Shown in pieces: positions 1-6,912 of a stretch of DNA of 38,918 nucleotides. The position numbers and the translations under genes are program-made. Each line of letters begins with the position of its first letter. The first letter of the stretch is position 1. The notes under the pieces were generated by a model, which was given only the letters and a program-made list of their open reading frames with translations, was not told the DNA's origin and did not search any database. Source of the stretch: Candidatus Aldehydirespirator catecholifindens (GTDB lineage Bacteria; Actinomycetota; Acidimicrobiia; Acidimicrobiales; Aldehydirespiratoraceae); NCBI GenBank assembly GCA_028283245.1, contig JAPYNU010000047.1, positions 1 to 38,918 on the forward strand, given 5' to 3'.

Positions 1-2
1 GT

Positions 3-107
3 ATAAAGGCTCGCAGCGTTGAATGGGTGACTGAGCAGGTAACCAGCAAGGACGGCCGTACCGGCTGTCTGCGTGTGCAGCGGATCACAGCCGAGTTCGT
101 TGACTAG
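3..107 (+). CDS. C-terminal end of an unknown protein, cut by the window edge
   Basis: An open frame runs from the left edge to a TAG at 105-107 and gives 34 residues ending in ITAEFVD. It has no recognisable domain. It ends tail-to-tail with, and overlaps by 4 nt, the gene read on the minus strand from 595 to 104. The start and most of the gene lie outside the window, so neither function nor authenticity can be settled here. Confidence 0.35.
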   Translation: MKARSVEWVTEQVTSKDGRTGCLRVQRITAEFVD

Positions 108-595
108 CTAGCCTCAGGCTCTGGGTCGCGGGGCGGGGGAGTCAACATTTTGCGGGTTTCTGCTTCGTCCCACATGCTGCCTGTTTTCGGTTCCCACAAC
201 CGGTCAATCTCACGTTTCTTTTCTTCGTCTCGCTCGGCGATGCGTTTATCCAGCCAGAACCGGTTACGCGCAGAGAAAATATCGCATTGCTCTTTGCCGC
301 TGATCATCCCGCCAGGCAACCCCGACCATTTCTCGCGTTGCCGCTCGGATCGCACCGGCGGATCTGTTTGCTCGCTCATTGGTGCTCTATCTGCCGTTTC
401 TTCGGGTAACAGGATTTGGGCCAATGTTTCGGGTGTGTCAGAGTGAACATTACGAACATAACCAGACTCGGTGTGCCGCACTTGATACATGGCTCGTTTG
501 CCGGTCAACCGGCAGGGAGCTTCGAAACTGCGCGGTATCGGGCGCACTAGCCAGTCCCTGTTTTGGGTATCAGTCACCGCATAAGGTTCGTTCAT
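104..595 (-). CDS. Unknown protein with a C-terminal segment shared with the nearby macro-domain protein
   Basis: A 163-residue hydrophilic protein starting at the ATG of MNEPYAV, which has AGGA 9 nt upstream. The frame stays open to 679, but no good ribosome site supports a longer form. I do not recognise the family. The last ~60 residues (from CDIFSARNRFW, through EIDRLWEP and GSMWDEAETRKM, to the TPPPRDPEPEAS tail) match the N-terminus of the macro-domain protein at 1616-2287 at 44 of 59 positions, and the two copies point in opposite directions. The shared segment is rich in charged residues and probably helical. The original function is unknown; its setting beside a HAD-like gene, a macro gene and phage-type relics suggests mobile-element or accessory origin. 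Confidence 0.55.
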   Translation of the reverse strand: MNEPYAVTDTQNRDWLVRPIPRSFEAPCRLTGKRAMYQVRHTESGYVRNVHSDTPETLAQILLPEETADRAPMSEQTDPPVRSERQREKWSGLPGGMISGKEQCDIFSARNRFWLDKRIAERDEEKKREIDRLWEPKTGSMWDEAETRKMLTPPPRDPEPEAS

Positions 596-771
596 CAAAG
601 AGGTTCCTTTCATTTGAGAGGTCAGGCTGGGTAGCTGTCCGGCGCTCCATTGAAGACTGATGCTCTGGCTCTTCAGCACTTGGCGGAGCGCTACTTGTCG
701 TGGGCAGAGTTAGCCCCACAGACCGCGAAGCAGCTTTAGTATTGAAAATGAATTCAGGAGGGCAGGTCATC

Positions 772-1284
772 TCATGGTTCCAGATTGGGGCTTTCGGTGG
801 ATGGATTTCGCCAGCGTCCGATGAGGTCTAACTTAGCGAACGTGGGGAGAGGCTTGTCTCCGCGTTGATGCTTAACTCCCTGTTGGCTATACAACTTATG
901 CACATTGCTGTTAGACTCCAAACCGTAGAGATGACTCGGATTGCAAGTTTCCACGACCCTGTTGAACAGGATCTGCTTGACTTTGTAAGCTTTGGAGCTG
1001 TCGATCCCTGTGTCATTGAACCACGCTTGATCAGGCACCCAGCCAGTGCGTTTCTGAATATTGGCGAGCGTGGGCTCCTGCCAGCAAGTTTTTCGGACGG
1101 TGAACAGATGTACTTCCCAGTCGTGGGCTTGAGCTTCTTGTAACCATTTGAGAAGTTCAGGACGATAAACTTCGTGACTTAGTATTGCTTGTTCCATGCC
1201 TTCCGTCAGAGCGTGACCCATCACCGTTTTCATGTTGAGAGAAAGTGTCATGTTCAGATCGCAGAGAATGATCTTGGATTGCAA
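772..1284 (-). CDS. HAD-superfamily-like protein, degenerate
   Basis: A 170-residue protein starting at a TTG (1284) with AAGGG 6 nt upstream. The N-terminal IILCDLNMTL resembles HAD motif I (hhhDxDGTL), but the second acidic residue is Asn. HLFTVRK resembles motif II (hhhT), and a Lys in the KAYKVKQIL helix could be motif III. LYGLESNSNV sits where the acidic motif IV should be but lacks the usual paired aspartates. The length fits a capless or small-cap HAD. Loss of the general-acid Asp (DxN) and of motif IV acids argues against an ordinary phosphatase, so it may be a binding-only or altered enzyme. It lies between the two inverted copies of a shared segment, in an islet of accessory genes. 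The family call is inference from motifs only. Confidence 0.5.
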   Translation of the reverse strand: MQSKIILCDLNMTLSLNMKTVMGHALTEGMEQAILSHEVYRPELLKWLQEAQAHDWEVHLFTVRKTCWQEPTLANIQKRTGWVPDQAWFNDTGIDSSKAYKVKQILFNRVVETCNPSHLYGLESNSNVHKLYSQQGVKHQRGDKPLPTFAKLDLIGRWRNPSTESPNLEP

Positions 1285-1595
1285 GAGCGTCCCTTTCTAC
1301 TTGTGCAACCCCCCTCCCCTCCATTTTGGAGTCGGCCAGCCGCGGGAATGTGTTAAGACGTTTGCCTATACAATAGACAACATACTAGACCGATTATGGA
1401 GCATCCCGACATTCCTCTCTGGGGCTAGCGAGGCATTCACCTGCGATGCGTTCCCCGGAACAGGAATCCCGCCCGGCATTCTGAACAACGAGATCGATCA
1501 CCGATACCCTGTGGACGGCGACAACGGCATGCAATTCGTGAGCGTTGTTGGCGTGCCAGACTGGGTTGACGAAATCGAATTCGGGAAGGACAGCA
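1285..1595. other. Stretch with no confident gene; possible coding remnant near 1430-1603
   Basis: Between the HAD-like gene and the macro gene, a plus frame ending at TGA 1601-1603 reads plausibly in its last part (GIPPGILNNEIDHRYPV and VPDWVDEIEFGKDSND). It has no clear start and changes character upstream. It overlaps the following small frame by ATGA-type geometry (ATG at 1596). I read it as the 3' remnant of a gene once coupled to the next one; no family is recognised. Confidence 0.3.
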
Positions 1596-1670
1596 ATGAT
1601 TGACCAAGCTGAGAAATGGGTTGGCCTGCCAAATGCGATGTTTTCACAGAACGCCACCGCACCTGGATAG
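1596..1670 (+). pseudogene. Frameshifted 5' stub of the segment fused to the macro domain
   Basis: An ATG at 1596 opens a 24-codon frame (MIDQAEKWVGLPN, then unrelated sequence to TAG). EKWVGLP matches EKWSGLP in the unknown protein at 104-595, exactly where that protein continues into the part shared with the macro protein. The match then switches to the 1616 frame (KCDVFTERHRTW). This shows a small deletion plus frameshift inside an ancestral copy of the segment. Confidence 0.45.
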
Positions 1671-2287
1671 CTAAACGCATCGCCGAAAAAACTCAGGAAG
1701 GCAAACTTGAGATCGACCGGCTGTGGGAACCGCACACGGGCAGTATGTGGGACGAAAACGAAACCCGCAAAATGTTGACTCCTCCACCCCGCGACCCAGA
1801 GCTTGAGGCGACACTTGGCGACATCACGACCGAAGTAGTGGATGCCATTGTGAACGCCGCAAACACTTCACTTCTGGGTGGTGGAGGGGTAGATGGAGCT
1901 ATCCATAAAGCAGCTGGCCCCGAACTAAAAGAGTTCTGTAAGAGCCTGGGTGGACGCGCTGTGGGTGATGCCAAATGCACGCCAGGTTTCGATTTACAGG
2001 CTCGCTGGGTGATCCATACCGTAGGACCTCAATGGCAGGGAGGGGATCAGGGTGAGCCCGACCAGTTGGCATCATGCTATAGAGAGTGTCTAGCCCGAGC
2101 CGATGATGTCGAAGCCAAATCTATAGCTTTCCCTGCAATTTCTGCAGGTATTTATGGATATCCCATCCAATTGTCCGCTGCGATTGCCGTCAAAACGATC
2201 CAAACAACCCCAACGAACGTGCGCTTGGTGCGTTTCATTGCCTTCAACAAGACAACCTTCGATGTTTATAAAAAGCTTCTGGGGTAG
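1616..2287 (+). CDS. Macro-domain protein (MacroD/YmdB-like ADP-ribose hydrolase) with a captured N-terminal segment
   Basis: A 223-residue protein. Residues ~65-223 form a MacroD-type macro domain: LGDIT, VDAIVNAAN (the ADP-ribose-binding Asn), LLGGGGVDGAIH (substrate loop), WVIHTVGP and FPAISAGIYGYP (the second, diphosphate-binding loop). Family members remove ADP-ribose from proteins or nucleic acids, or deacetylate O-acetyl-ADP-ribose. Residues ~9-62 do not belong to the macro fold and match the C-terminus of the protein at 104-595. The join falls at DPELEATLGDIT, where the other copy ends DPEPEAS, so the stop was lost or replaced. The macro domain lacks its usual short first strand and may begin from the joined sequence. 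The true start is uncertain because the upstream part is frameshifted (EKWVGLPN at 1614-1637). A role as antitoxin to an ADP-ribosyl toxin is possible, but no partner is visible. Confidence 0.75.
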   Translation: MGWPAKCDVFTERHRTWIAKRIAEKTQEGKLEIDRLWEPHTGSMWDENETRKMLTPPPRDPELEATLGDITTEVVDAIVNAANTSLLGGGGVDGAIHKAAGPELKEFCKSLGGRAVGDAKCTPGFDLQARWVIHTVGPQWQGGDQGEPDQLASCYRECLARADDVEAKSIAFPAISAGIYGYPIQLSAAIAVKTIQTTPTNVRLVRFIAFNKTTFDVYKKLLG

Positions 2288-2613
2288 CGGAAGCAGCCCA
2301 GCCACTGGCGTAGCATCGTCGGGGTCTCTCCCGTGAAGGACTCAAATCTGCGGTCACTGTTGGCTAGCTGTTGGTTACCATGAGGTTGTTGGCGTGTGTG
2401 CTCGGGCTCACCGCATCGTTGCGGGGTGGAGGTGCCCGGCCTTCCTTGAGTGCAAGGCGACAGGTAGCGAAGCGTCCTTCCTAAAGGCTAGCAGCACCCA
2501 GCAGTACAGCGAGGTGCCGATTTGATCACTTAACCTGAAAACAACGCGGTATATCCCTCTAGGCAAGAGACTACAAATTTGTGCCTGAAAATAAGATTTT
2601 TGCTTGAAAGGGG
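2288..2613. other. Intergenic region with structured sequence, no gene seen
   Basis: About 325 nt without a supportable ORF. It contains a nested inverted repeat at 2403-2438 (outer arms CGGGC/GCCCG, inner arms CCGCA/TGCGG around a 4-nt loop). Just after the macro gene stop there is a short stretch (GCGGAAGCAGCCC at 2287-2299) that resembles the 3' half of the bacterial SRP RNA apical loop. The region from ~2555 is AT-rich and leads into the next promoter. Confidence 0.4.
2403..2438. repeat. Nested inverted repeat (hairpin)
   Basis: CGGGC 2403-2407 pairs with GCCCG 2434-2438. Inside this, CCGCA 2411-2415 pairs with TGCGG 2420-2424 across loop TCGT. It lies ~115 nt after the macro gene stop. 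There is no T-run on either strand, so it is at best a U-less terminator or part of a structured RNA. Confidence 0.4.
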
Positions 2614-2648
2614 TTGCTTTGTCATACCTATAGTCTATACTGTTGTTT
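2614..2648 (+). promoter_or_regulatory. Leaderless-type promoter of the DUF222-HNH gene
   Basis: The -10 box TATACT is at 2636-2641 with TTGCTT at 2614-2619 (16-nt spacer). An alternative upstream element, TTGTCA at 2619-2624, is conserved 11 nt before TATACT in the second DUF222 copy. The ATG follows the -10 by only 7 nt, so transcription should start at or within a base or two of the ATG. There is no Shine-Dalgarno sequence. Confidence 0.6.
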
Positions 2649-4073
2649 ATGATCTTAGAGGACGCTCACCAAGCAGCCGCAGCCGCCGAACGGATGCTCG
2701 CAGCAGTGCGCGACGGTGCCGTGGCATCGGGTGAACTGCGTGCCGCACTGGAGGCATCGCGGGTGTTTATGGCTACCGGGGCGACGTTCCAGGCTGCTGC
2801 AGCGGAGTTGATCGCCGCACGAGAACGCCACGGCGATGGTGGTGCTGAAATGCTGGCCGTATCTGCTGGATTGTCTCAGAGCGAAGCCCACAGCCAAGTC
2901 AAAACCGCTCAACTATTACGTCAAGTCCCGAAACTGCAGGAAGCTGTTCAATCTGGGGAAGTCCCGCAAGCCAACGCACGCAAGTTAGCTGACGCAATCA
3001 CCAAAACCGGGTCCGTTGCAGTAGCAGGCGACGCTGAACTGCTCAAACAAGCAAGCTCAATGCGACCTGAACAATTCAAACACAGCGCGCAACGTTGGAT
3101 CGCATCCCAGCAAACCGACAACGGTGCTTCAGAACACGCCCGCCAGCGTGCTAGGCGAAATCTGAGAATCTTTGACCTTGACAATGGCATGGTTTGTTTA
3201 CGTGGAGAGTTTGACAAAATTACTGGCACACGCATCAGAAACCGGCTGCGTTACACCGCTGAGAAGTTCCTCAACAACGACAAGAAACAACTCCCCAAAG
3301 ACCAGCGCCGTGAGTTCACGCAATGCATGGCCGATGCCCTAGACCACGCCACCAACCGTGTTTCCACAAATGGGAGAGCCGAAAATGACAAAGATGCGAG
3401 CGCTGCGGATGGTGTTAAGAACAGCGGCGCTGCTGGTGGGGGTTGGGTGGCTGATATCACGCTGGTGGCACACGTTGATGATGCCACCGGTGAGTTGATC
3501 ACTGAACTCTCAGACGGATCACGACTACCTGATGCAGCACTCGAAGAACTGTCATGCAATGCGCGTTGGACAGGTCTCGTATATGACCGGGTCGGTGACG
3601 CGATCTGGCGCAGCCGATCACGTCGCACAGTCACAGACAGCCAATGGCAAACGCTGCTTACAGATTATGGAGGCTGCTTTCACTGCGGAGCACCACCACA
3701 AATGTGCCAAGCCCATCACATCACCCCCTATTCGCAAGGCGGGGAAACCAGCGTGAAGAACATGGTGATGGTGTGCTGGAACTGTCACCACAAAATCCAT
3801 CACCACAACTGGCATATCCAAACCCACACCGACGGCCACCACACCCTGCACCCGCCAGACAACAAGCCAGCGCTACAACCCCGCTACGGGCCAGCCCACA
3901 CCGAAAACCAGCAACAACCCACACCAAAATCATCGCCTCGCCACGGACGATCACCAGCCAGAACCAAAAAGAACAGAACAAGCCAGACCAGAACCAACGC
4001 TAGAAACCCAGCCACCAATCAAAAAGGAAGGAGCAACAGAAACAAAGACCCAGGACCAGCCAAGCTGTGGTGA
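2649..4073 (+). CDS. DUF222 / HNH endonuclease domain protein (13E12 repeat family)
   Basis: A 474-residue protein. The N-terminal ~330 residues are DUF222-like: Ala-rich and helical, with a typical opening (ILEDAHQAAAAAERM) and a HGDGGAEML segment. The C-terminal HNH nuclease motif at ~residues 345-395 has CFHCG, AHHITPYSQGG, then VCWNCHHKIH and NW. This gives two CxxC-type zinc pairs plus the catalytic His pair. A basic, Pro/Asn/Gln-rich tail of ~80 residues follows. This family is multicopy in actinobacteria; in mycobacteria the related REP13E12 elements are phage integration sites. I chose ATG 2649 over TTG 2643 because the -10 box lies 7 nt before it and the paralogous fragment at 31408 starts at the same place (49 of 69 identical residues). 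Cellular function is not established. Confidence 0.88.
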   Translation: MILEDAHQAAAAAERMLAAVRDGAVASGELRAALEASRVFMATGATFQAAAAELIAARERHGDGGAEMLAVSAGLSQSEAHSQVKTAQLLRQVPKLQEAVQSGEVPQANARKLADAITKTGSVAVAGDAELLKQASSMRPEQFKHSAQRWIASQQTDNGASEHARQRARRNLRIFDLDNGMVCLRGEFDKITGTRIRNRLRYTAEKFLNNDKKQLPKDQRREFTQCMADALDHATNRVSTNGRAENDKDASAADGVKNSGAAGGGWVADITLVAHVDDATGELITELSDGSRLPDAALEELSCNARWTGLVYDRVGDAIWRSRSRRTVTDSQWQTLLTDYGGCFHCGAPPQMCQAHHITPYSQGGETSVKNMVMVCWNCHHKIHHHNWHIQTHTDGHHTLHPPDNKPALQPRYGPAHTENQQQPTPKSSPRHGRSPARTKKNRTSQTRTNARNPATNQKGRSNRNKDPGPAKLW

Positions 4074-4173
4074 ACACTGACCCAAGTCGGAAATGAGCAG
4101 CCACGAATGACAAGAGTTGAGTAGGTAGCCGCCAGGGTAGTTAACGCTGACCCAAGTCGGAAATGGACAGCCA
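4073..4173 (+). repeat. Two 31-bp direct repeats spaced 70 bp
   Basis: Copy 1 (4073-4103) and copy 2 (4143-4173) share AAC.CTGACCCAAGTCGGAAATG followed by a slightly different .CAGCCA end. The first begins at the last codon/stop of the DUF222-HNH gene. They may be IS or phage remnants, or binding sites. No ORF lies between them. Confidence 0.7.
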
Positions 4174-4254
4174 GACCAGAGCCACGTCCAAGTCAAAGCA
4201 GCTGTCTTGACCCTCCATTGAAGCACTGTCGCAGCGATGCTCTAGAGTCTTGAC

Positions 4255-4395
4255 ATGGCAGACAAATCAGCAATCGAATGGACTGAGGCAACGGTGAACT
4301 GTGGGACCAGTTCCCAAAAGAGAAGGCAGCCCAAGCTGGCAGCCGTTCCTACTGAAATCCTCTGGGAGCGCGACCTCCACACAGCAGCCGCTTAA
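4255..4395 (+). pseudogene. Remnant of a DUF5131 (phage Gp37/Gp68-like) gene
   Basis: ATG 4255 opens a 46-codon frame beginning MADKSAIEWTEATVN. This is the characteristic start of the DUF5131 family, which normally continues WNPVTGC...CxxCYA to 230-280 residues. After VN the sequence is unrelated and stops at TAA 4393. The radical-SAM-like cysteine region and the rest of the gene are absent, so this is a 5' stub left by a deletion. It marks phage or mobile-element ancestry for this interval. Confidence 0.5.
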
Positions 4396-4571
4396 TAGCT
4401 TGTTCAGCCTACCCGGTCGCTTGAATCAACGGCGGAGTCGCTTCGGTGACTCGCGGGTCAAACTGGACATTCATATCTAACACTCTCAAGTCTCCGCTGT
4501 GATCTTGGATGTCTTGATAGAGGGCAGCCATGCTGGAACACTGGACCTGGCACGACCCGCAACTCCAGTGT
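4396..4571. other. Intergenic, no gene recognised
   Basis: The sequence lies between two converging gene remnants. Short overlapping frames on both strands show no domain, no start signal and no conserved-looking features. It probably comprises deletion debris. Confidence 0.3.
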
Positions 4572-4772
4572 TTACCTACGAATCGGCCTACCAGAGCAGC
4601 GCTCATGCCACGCCTCTATGTCATCATCGAAGGCCGTGTGACCGTTCCACGCCAAGTGATAGCCCTGAACGTAGTAGAGCAACTTGTGCAGCCGCGCCTT
4701 GCCGATACGAGGACGGCGACGCCGGATTTCTGTCGCCGCTTGCATAGTCGACGGTGCTAGAGGCTTGCTCAT
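4572..4772 (-). pseudogene. Truncated Panacea/DUF4065 (SocA-like) domain gene
   Basis: ATG 4772, preceded by GGAGG 9 nt upstream, opens a 66-residue frame. It contains IGKARLHKLLYYVQGYHLAWNG and DDDIEAWHE, the hallmark first half of Panacea/DUF4065 domains (LxKLLYYaQGwhLa..G..lFdd.IeAW). The expected next element (GPVV) and the remaining ~60-80 residues are missing, and the frame ends in RCSGRPIRR. Panacea proteins are antitoxin or proteolysis-adaptor modules in toxin-antitoxin systems; no toxin is visible here. It is likely a decayed accessory gene. Confidence 0.5.
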
Positions 4773-5157
4773 TCCTAGTTTCCTCCCATGCTCCCACTGT
4801 CCTCCCAGGCTGGGATCACCGTAGCTGACCTTAGCCGGACCATACGGCAAGGCTCAAAGCTCCATGACCACTAATCATTCAGGCAACGAGGCATCTCGCT
4901 ACCGAAGCGGGTGTTATCGGATGGCAGAGACGGTATTGATCGCGCTGAATCAAGCTCAGCAAGCAGGCGGCGGGAACATTCGGTGATTTCGGCTAGCAGG
5001 CCGAAAGGTTGCCAGACTTCGGCTCGGCGAACACCAAAAGAACATCAGCTGACCTCATTATAATCCATTTATTTTTTACTAGCATTGTAAATGCATTTAG
5101 TGGCTTATAATGTATTAATGTTACTATGCTGCAGACGGATGTGGAAGAAGAATCAGT
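4773..5157. other. Intergenic region becoming very AT-rich from 5055
   Basis: No gene is seen. The interval 5055-5130 is markedly AT-rich compared with the rest of the window. It contains a promoter-like TATAAT at 5106-5111 and an inverted pair CATTATAA (5056-5063) / TTATAATG (5105-5112). GGTGATTTCGGCTAG at 4982-4996 recurs exactly at 5493-5507. Confidence 0.35.
5085..5111 (+). promoter_or_regulatory. Putative sigma70-type promoter
   Basis: A consensus -10 TATAAT (5106-5111) lies 15 nt after TTGTAA (5085-5090), or 16 nt after ATTGTA. It is inside an AT-rich block and overlaps the right arm of an inverted repeat, which could serve as an operator. The next start codon is the GTG at 5158. Confidence 0.45.
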
Positions 5158-5418
5158 GTGCCTGACTCAACCATGCTCGCTTTGATCCTCGAGCAAGCAC
5201 AGAGGGCTCATCAGGTCCAGGATCGCTACCTCCAAGGGCTTCGGAGAGTTAGCATGACTTTCGTGGCTGACCGCATCAGCAAAAATTCTGAACAAAGTGT
5301 CCAAAGACGCGAGATTCTGGAACTCCAGTGTGAGACTGTCAACCCTGGATTCGTTCCCGAAGGCATCGTCTTCTGGCGGCGCTGGCGCAAGCCCGACAAC
5401 AAGCCAGAACAGGGTTGA
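5158..5418 (+). CDS. Small hypothetical protein
   Basis: An 86-residue frame starting at GTG 5158 with GAAGAAG 5-10 nt upstream and a consensus-like promoter ~50 nt before. The product is charged (two Arg/Gln-rich helices, ending FWRRWRKPDNKPEQG). No domain is recognised. An antisense frame of similar length (5421-5167) is also open, but it lacks comparable start and promoter signals. It could be a small regulator; this is a weak inference from size and charge only. Confidence 0.4.
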   Translation: MPDSTMLALILEQAQRAHQVQDRYLQGLRRVSMTFVADRISKNSEQSVQRREILELQCETVNPGFVPEGIVFWRRWRKPDNKPEQG

Positions 5419-5547
5419 CATACCGGTAGCCCAGACCGACTACCAGGGTTCCAGAACCAACGCTCAGCAACAAGCTGGCCTCCACTTCACTAGGTGATTT
5501 CGGCTAGTAGACCCATGATCTCGTGCTCTCGTGCTTGGAGGTTGGTG

Positions 5548-6912
5548 TCAATCTTGTTGAGTGGGCGGGGGGAGGTGTGGCAAATCTAGTAGTAAGGATT
5601 GCAGTGCTAGGGCTTCGTTGGGTGAGCGGATTAGGTTTTCGGCGGTTCTGCACAGACGAGAAATAGCGGCCATTGCTGCCTCGATTTGATCACTCACAGC
5701 GGCATCATCGCTCGGCAAGGAGCGGATTTGATCACGGTAGCGAGCCGCCAGAGTGGCCAAACCGAAACGGATTTCGTCGTTGCGGAACTGGCGCTGCTCA
5801 CGCTTGTGCTGAGCTTCCACAGCGGCACGACCCGAACCGCGCACACCGTGCTCAGCCTCGCGTGCAGCTAGCTCTTCTGCCTCACTCTGATGGCGCTTCT
5901 TGAGAGTCTCAGCGGCTTCGTCAATCAAAGCGCGCAGCTCTGTGGTGAGGATCGCTACAGCCGCGCCGCTGCCGTCAAGACGATCTGGCACGCTCCACCA
6001 AGCCTCACGGCGAGCCATCACCCGCTCGTCACCCGCCAAGATCCGAGCTCGGGTCAGATTGCCTGCACAAACCGCGGCCACCTGCACGGCACGCTGCTCG
6101 CTGGCCAGACCTTCAGCAGCCAGAACCGCTGCTATATCAGATTCGGGCACAGCGCCGAAATCCACACGAACACAACGCGACGCAATAGTGATGTGCTCGG
6201 GAAGCACCTGCTCAGCTAGCAGCACCCAAACCAGCGAATCGACCGGTTCCTCCACCGGCTTAAGCAACGCAGCAGCTGCTGCAGCAGTCGCCGTGTGGAA
6301 CCGGTCAACGACAAGCACTTTGCGGTTCGTCTCCACAGGCGTGCGCCCAGCTTCGAGCATCAACTGCTCAATATCTTCGACACGCAGACTGCTGCCAGTT
6401 GGGTCAAGCACAAAGACATCGGGATGCTCTTCACGGGCAGCTAAGCGACGATGCCTACCAGCCCGTGCTTCGTCGGAAGCGCCTCGGTGGTCAGCTACGA
6501 TGATCAACTCTCCTGCGAAAGCAGCCGCAGCGGATCGCTTACCAGAACCTTGCGGACCCACCAGCAAATAGGCATGCAACGGCGCAGTCACCGCTGCGCT
6601 CAACGCAGCAACTGCCCGCGACTGACTCACGACCGCCCGCCACGGATCAGCGTCACGCTCAGACACACCAACATCGCTGGCCGGATCATCTAACACAGAC
6701 TCGGTGCCAGACTCAGACGCACCAGCATCTGCGGGCTCAGAGCCAAGCCCAAACACAGGCTCGGTGCCAAACTCAAGCGCAGGCACGTCATCATCGCTGA
6801 TCGCACCCTCTAGCTCAGACTCGGTGCCAGACTCAGACGCACCAGCATCATCAGGCGCGGGCTCGGTTACAAACTCTAGAGCGGCTGGAGGATTGGGTTC
6901 GGTGCTGGTCAT
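5548..6912 (-). CDS. holB: DNA polymerase III subunit delta' (clamp-loader AAA+ protein)
   Basis: A 454-residue clamp-loader subunit. Residues ~89-255 are the AAA+ domain: PWRAVVSQSRAVAAL, P-loop GPQGSGKR at 119-126, HPDVFVLDP, the sensor-like VLVVDRFHTATAAAAAALLKPVEEP, then a SRC motif (ASRCVRV). The helical lid and collar follow, ending in a Pro-rich tail. I set the start at ATG 6912, which overlaps the tmk stop as ATGA; the frame is open further but that would intrude into tmk. Two oddities: an ~88-residue acidic N-terminal extension made of three imperfect 20-residue repeats, and no zinc-module cysteines between the P-loop and HPDVFVLDP, where bacterial delta' usually has four. The P-loop has Arg after the Lys, which fits a non-hydrolysing delta' role. 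It is the last gene of the topA-MFS-tmk-holB run. Confidence 0.9.
   Translation of the reverse strand: MTSTEPNPPAALEFVTEPAPDDAGASESGTESELEGAISDDDVPALEFGTEPVFGLGSEPADAGASESGTESVLDDPASDVGVSERDADPWRAVVSQSRAVAALSAAVTAPLHAYLLVGPQGSGKRSAAAAFAGELIIVADHRGASDEARAGRHRRLAAREEHPDVFVLDPTGSSLRVEDIEQLMLEAGRTPVETNRKVLVVDRFHTATAAAAAALLKPVEEPVDSLVWVLLAEQVLPEHITIASRCVRVDFGAVPESDIAAVLAAEGLASEQRAVQVAAVCAGNLTRARILAGDERVMARREAWWSVPDRLDGSGAAVAILTTELRALIDEAAETLKKRHQSEAEELAAREAEHGVRGSGRAAVEAQHKREQRQFRNDEIRFGLATLAARYRDQIRSLPSDDAAVSDQIEAAMAAISRLCRTAENLIRSPNEALALQSLLLDLPHLPPPTQQD
6696..6849 (-). repeat. 60-bp imperfect tandem repeat in the holB N-terminal extension
   Basis: Units begin at about 6696, 6756 and 6816. The first and third share 34 identical nt spaced exactly 120 bp apart; the middle unit is diverged. 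In protein the unit is ~20 residues built around DAGASESGTES, and the period keeps the frame. Confidence 0.75.

Noticed and set aside
4982..5507. Exact 15-bp repeat GGTGATTTCGGCTAG (4982-4996 and 5493-5507) as attachment sites around the small ORF at 5158-5418
   Set aside because: There is no integrase or cargo between the copies; 15 bp in a debris region is too little to call an attachment site.
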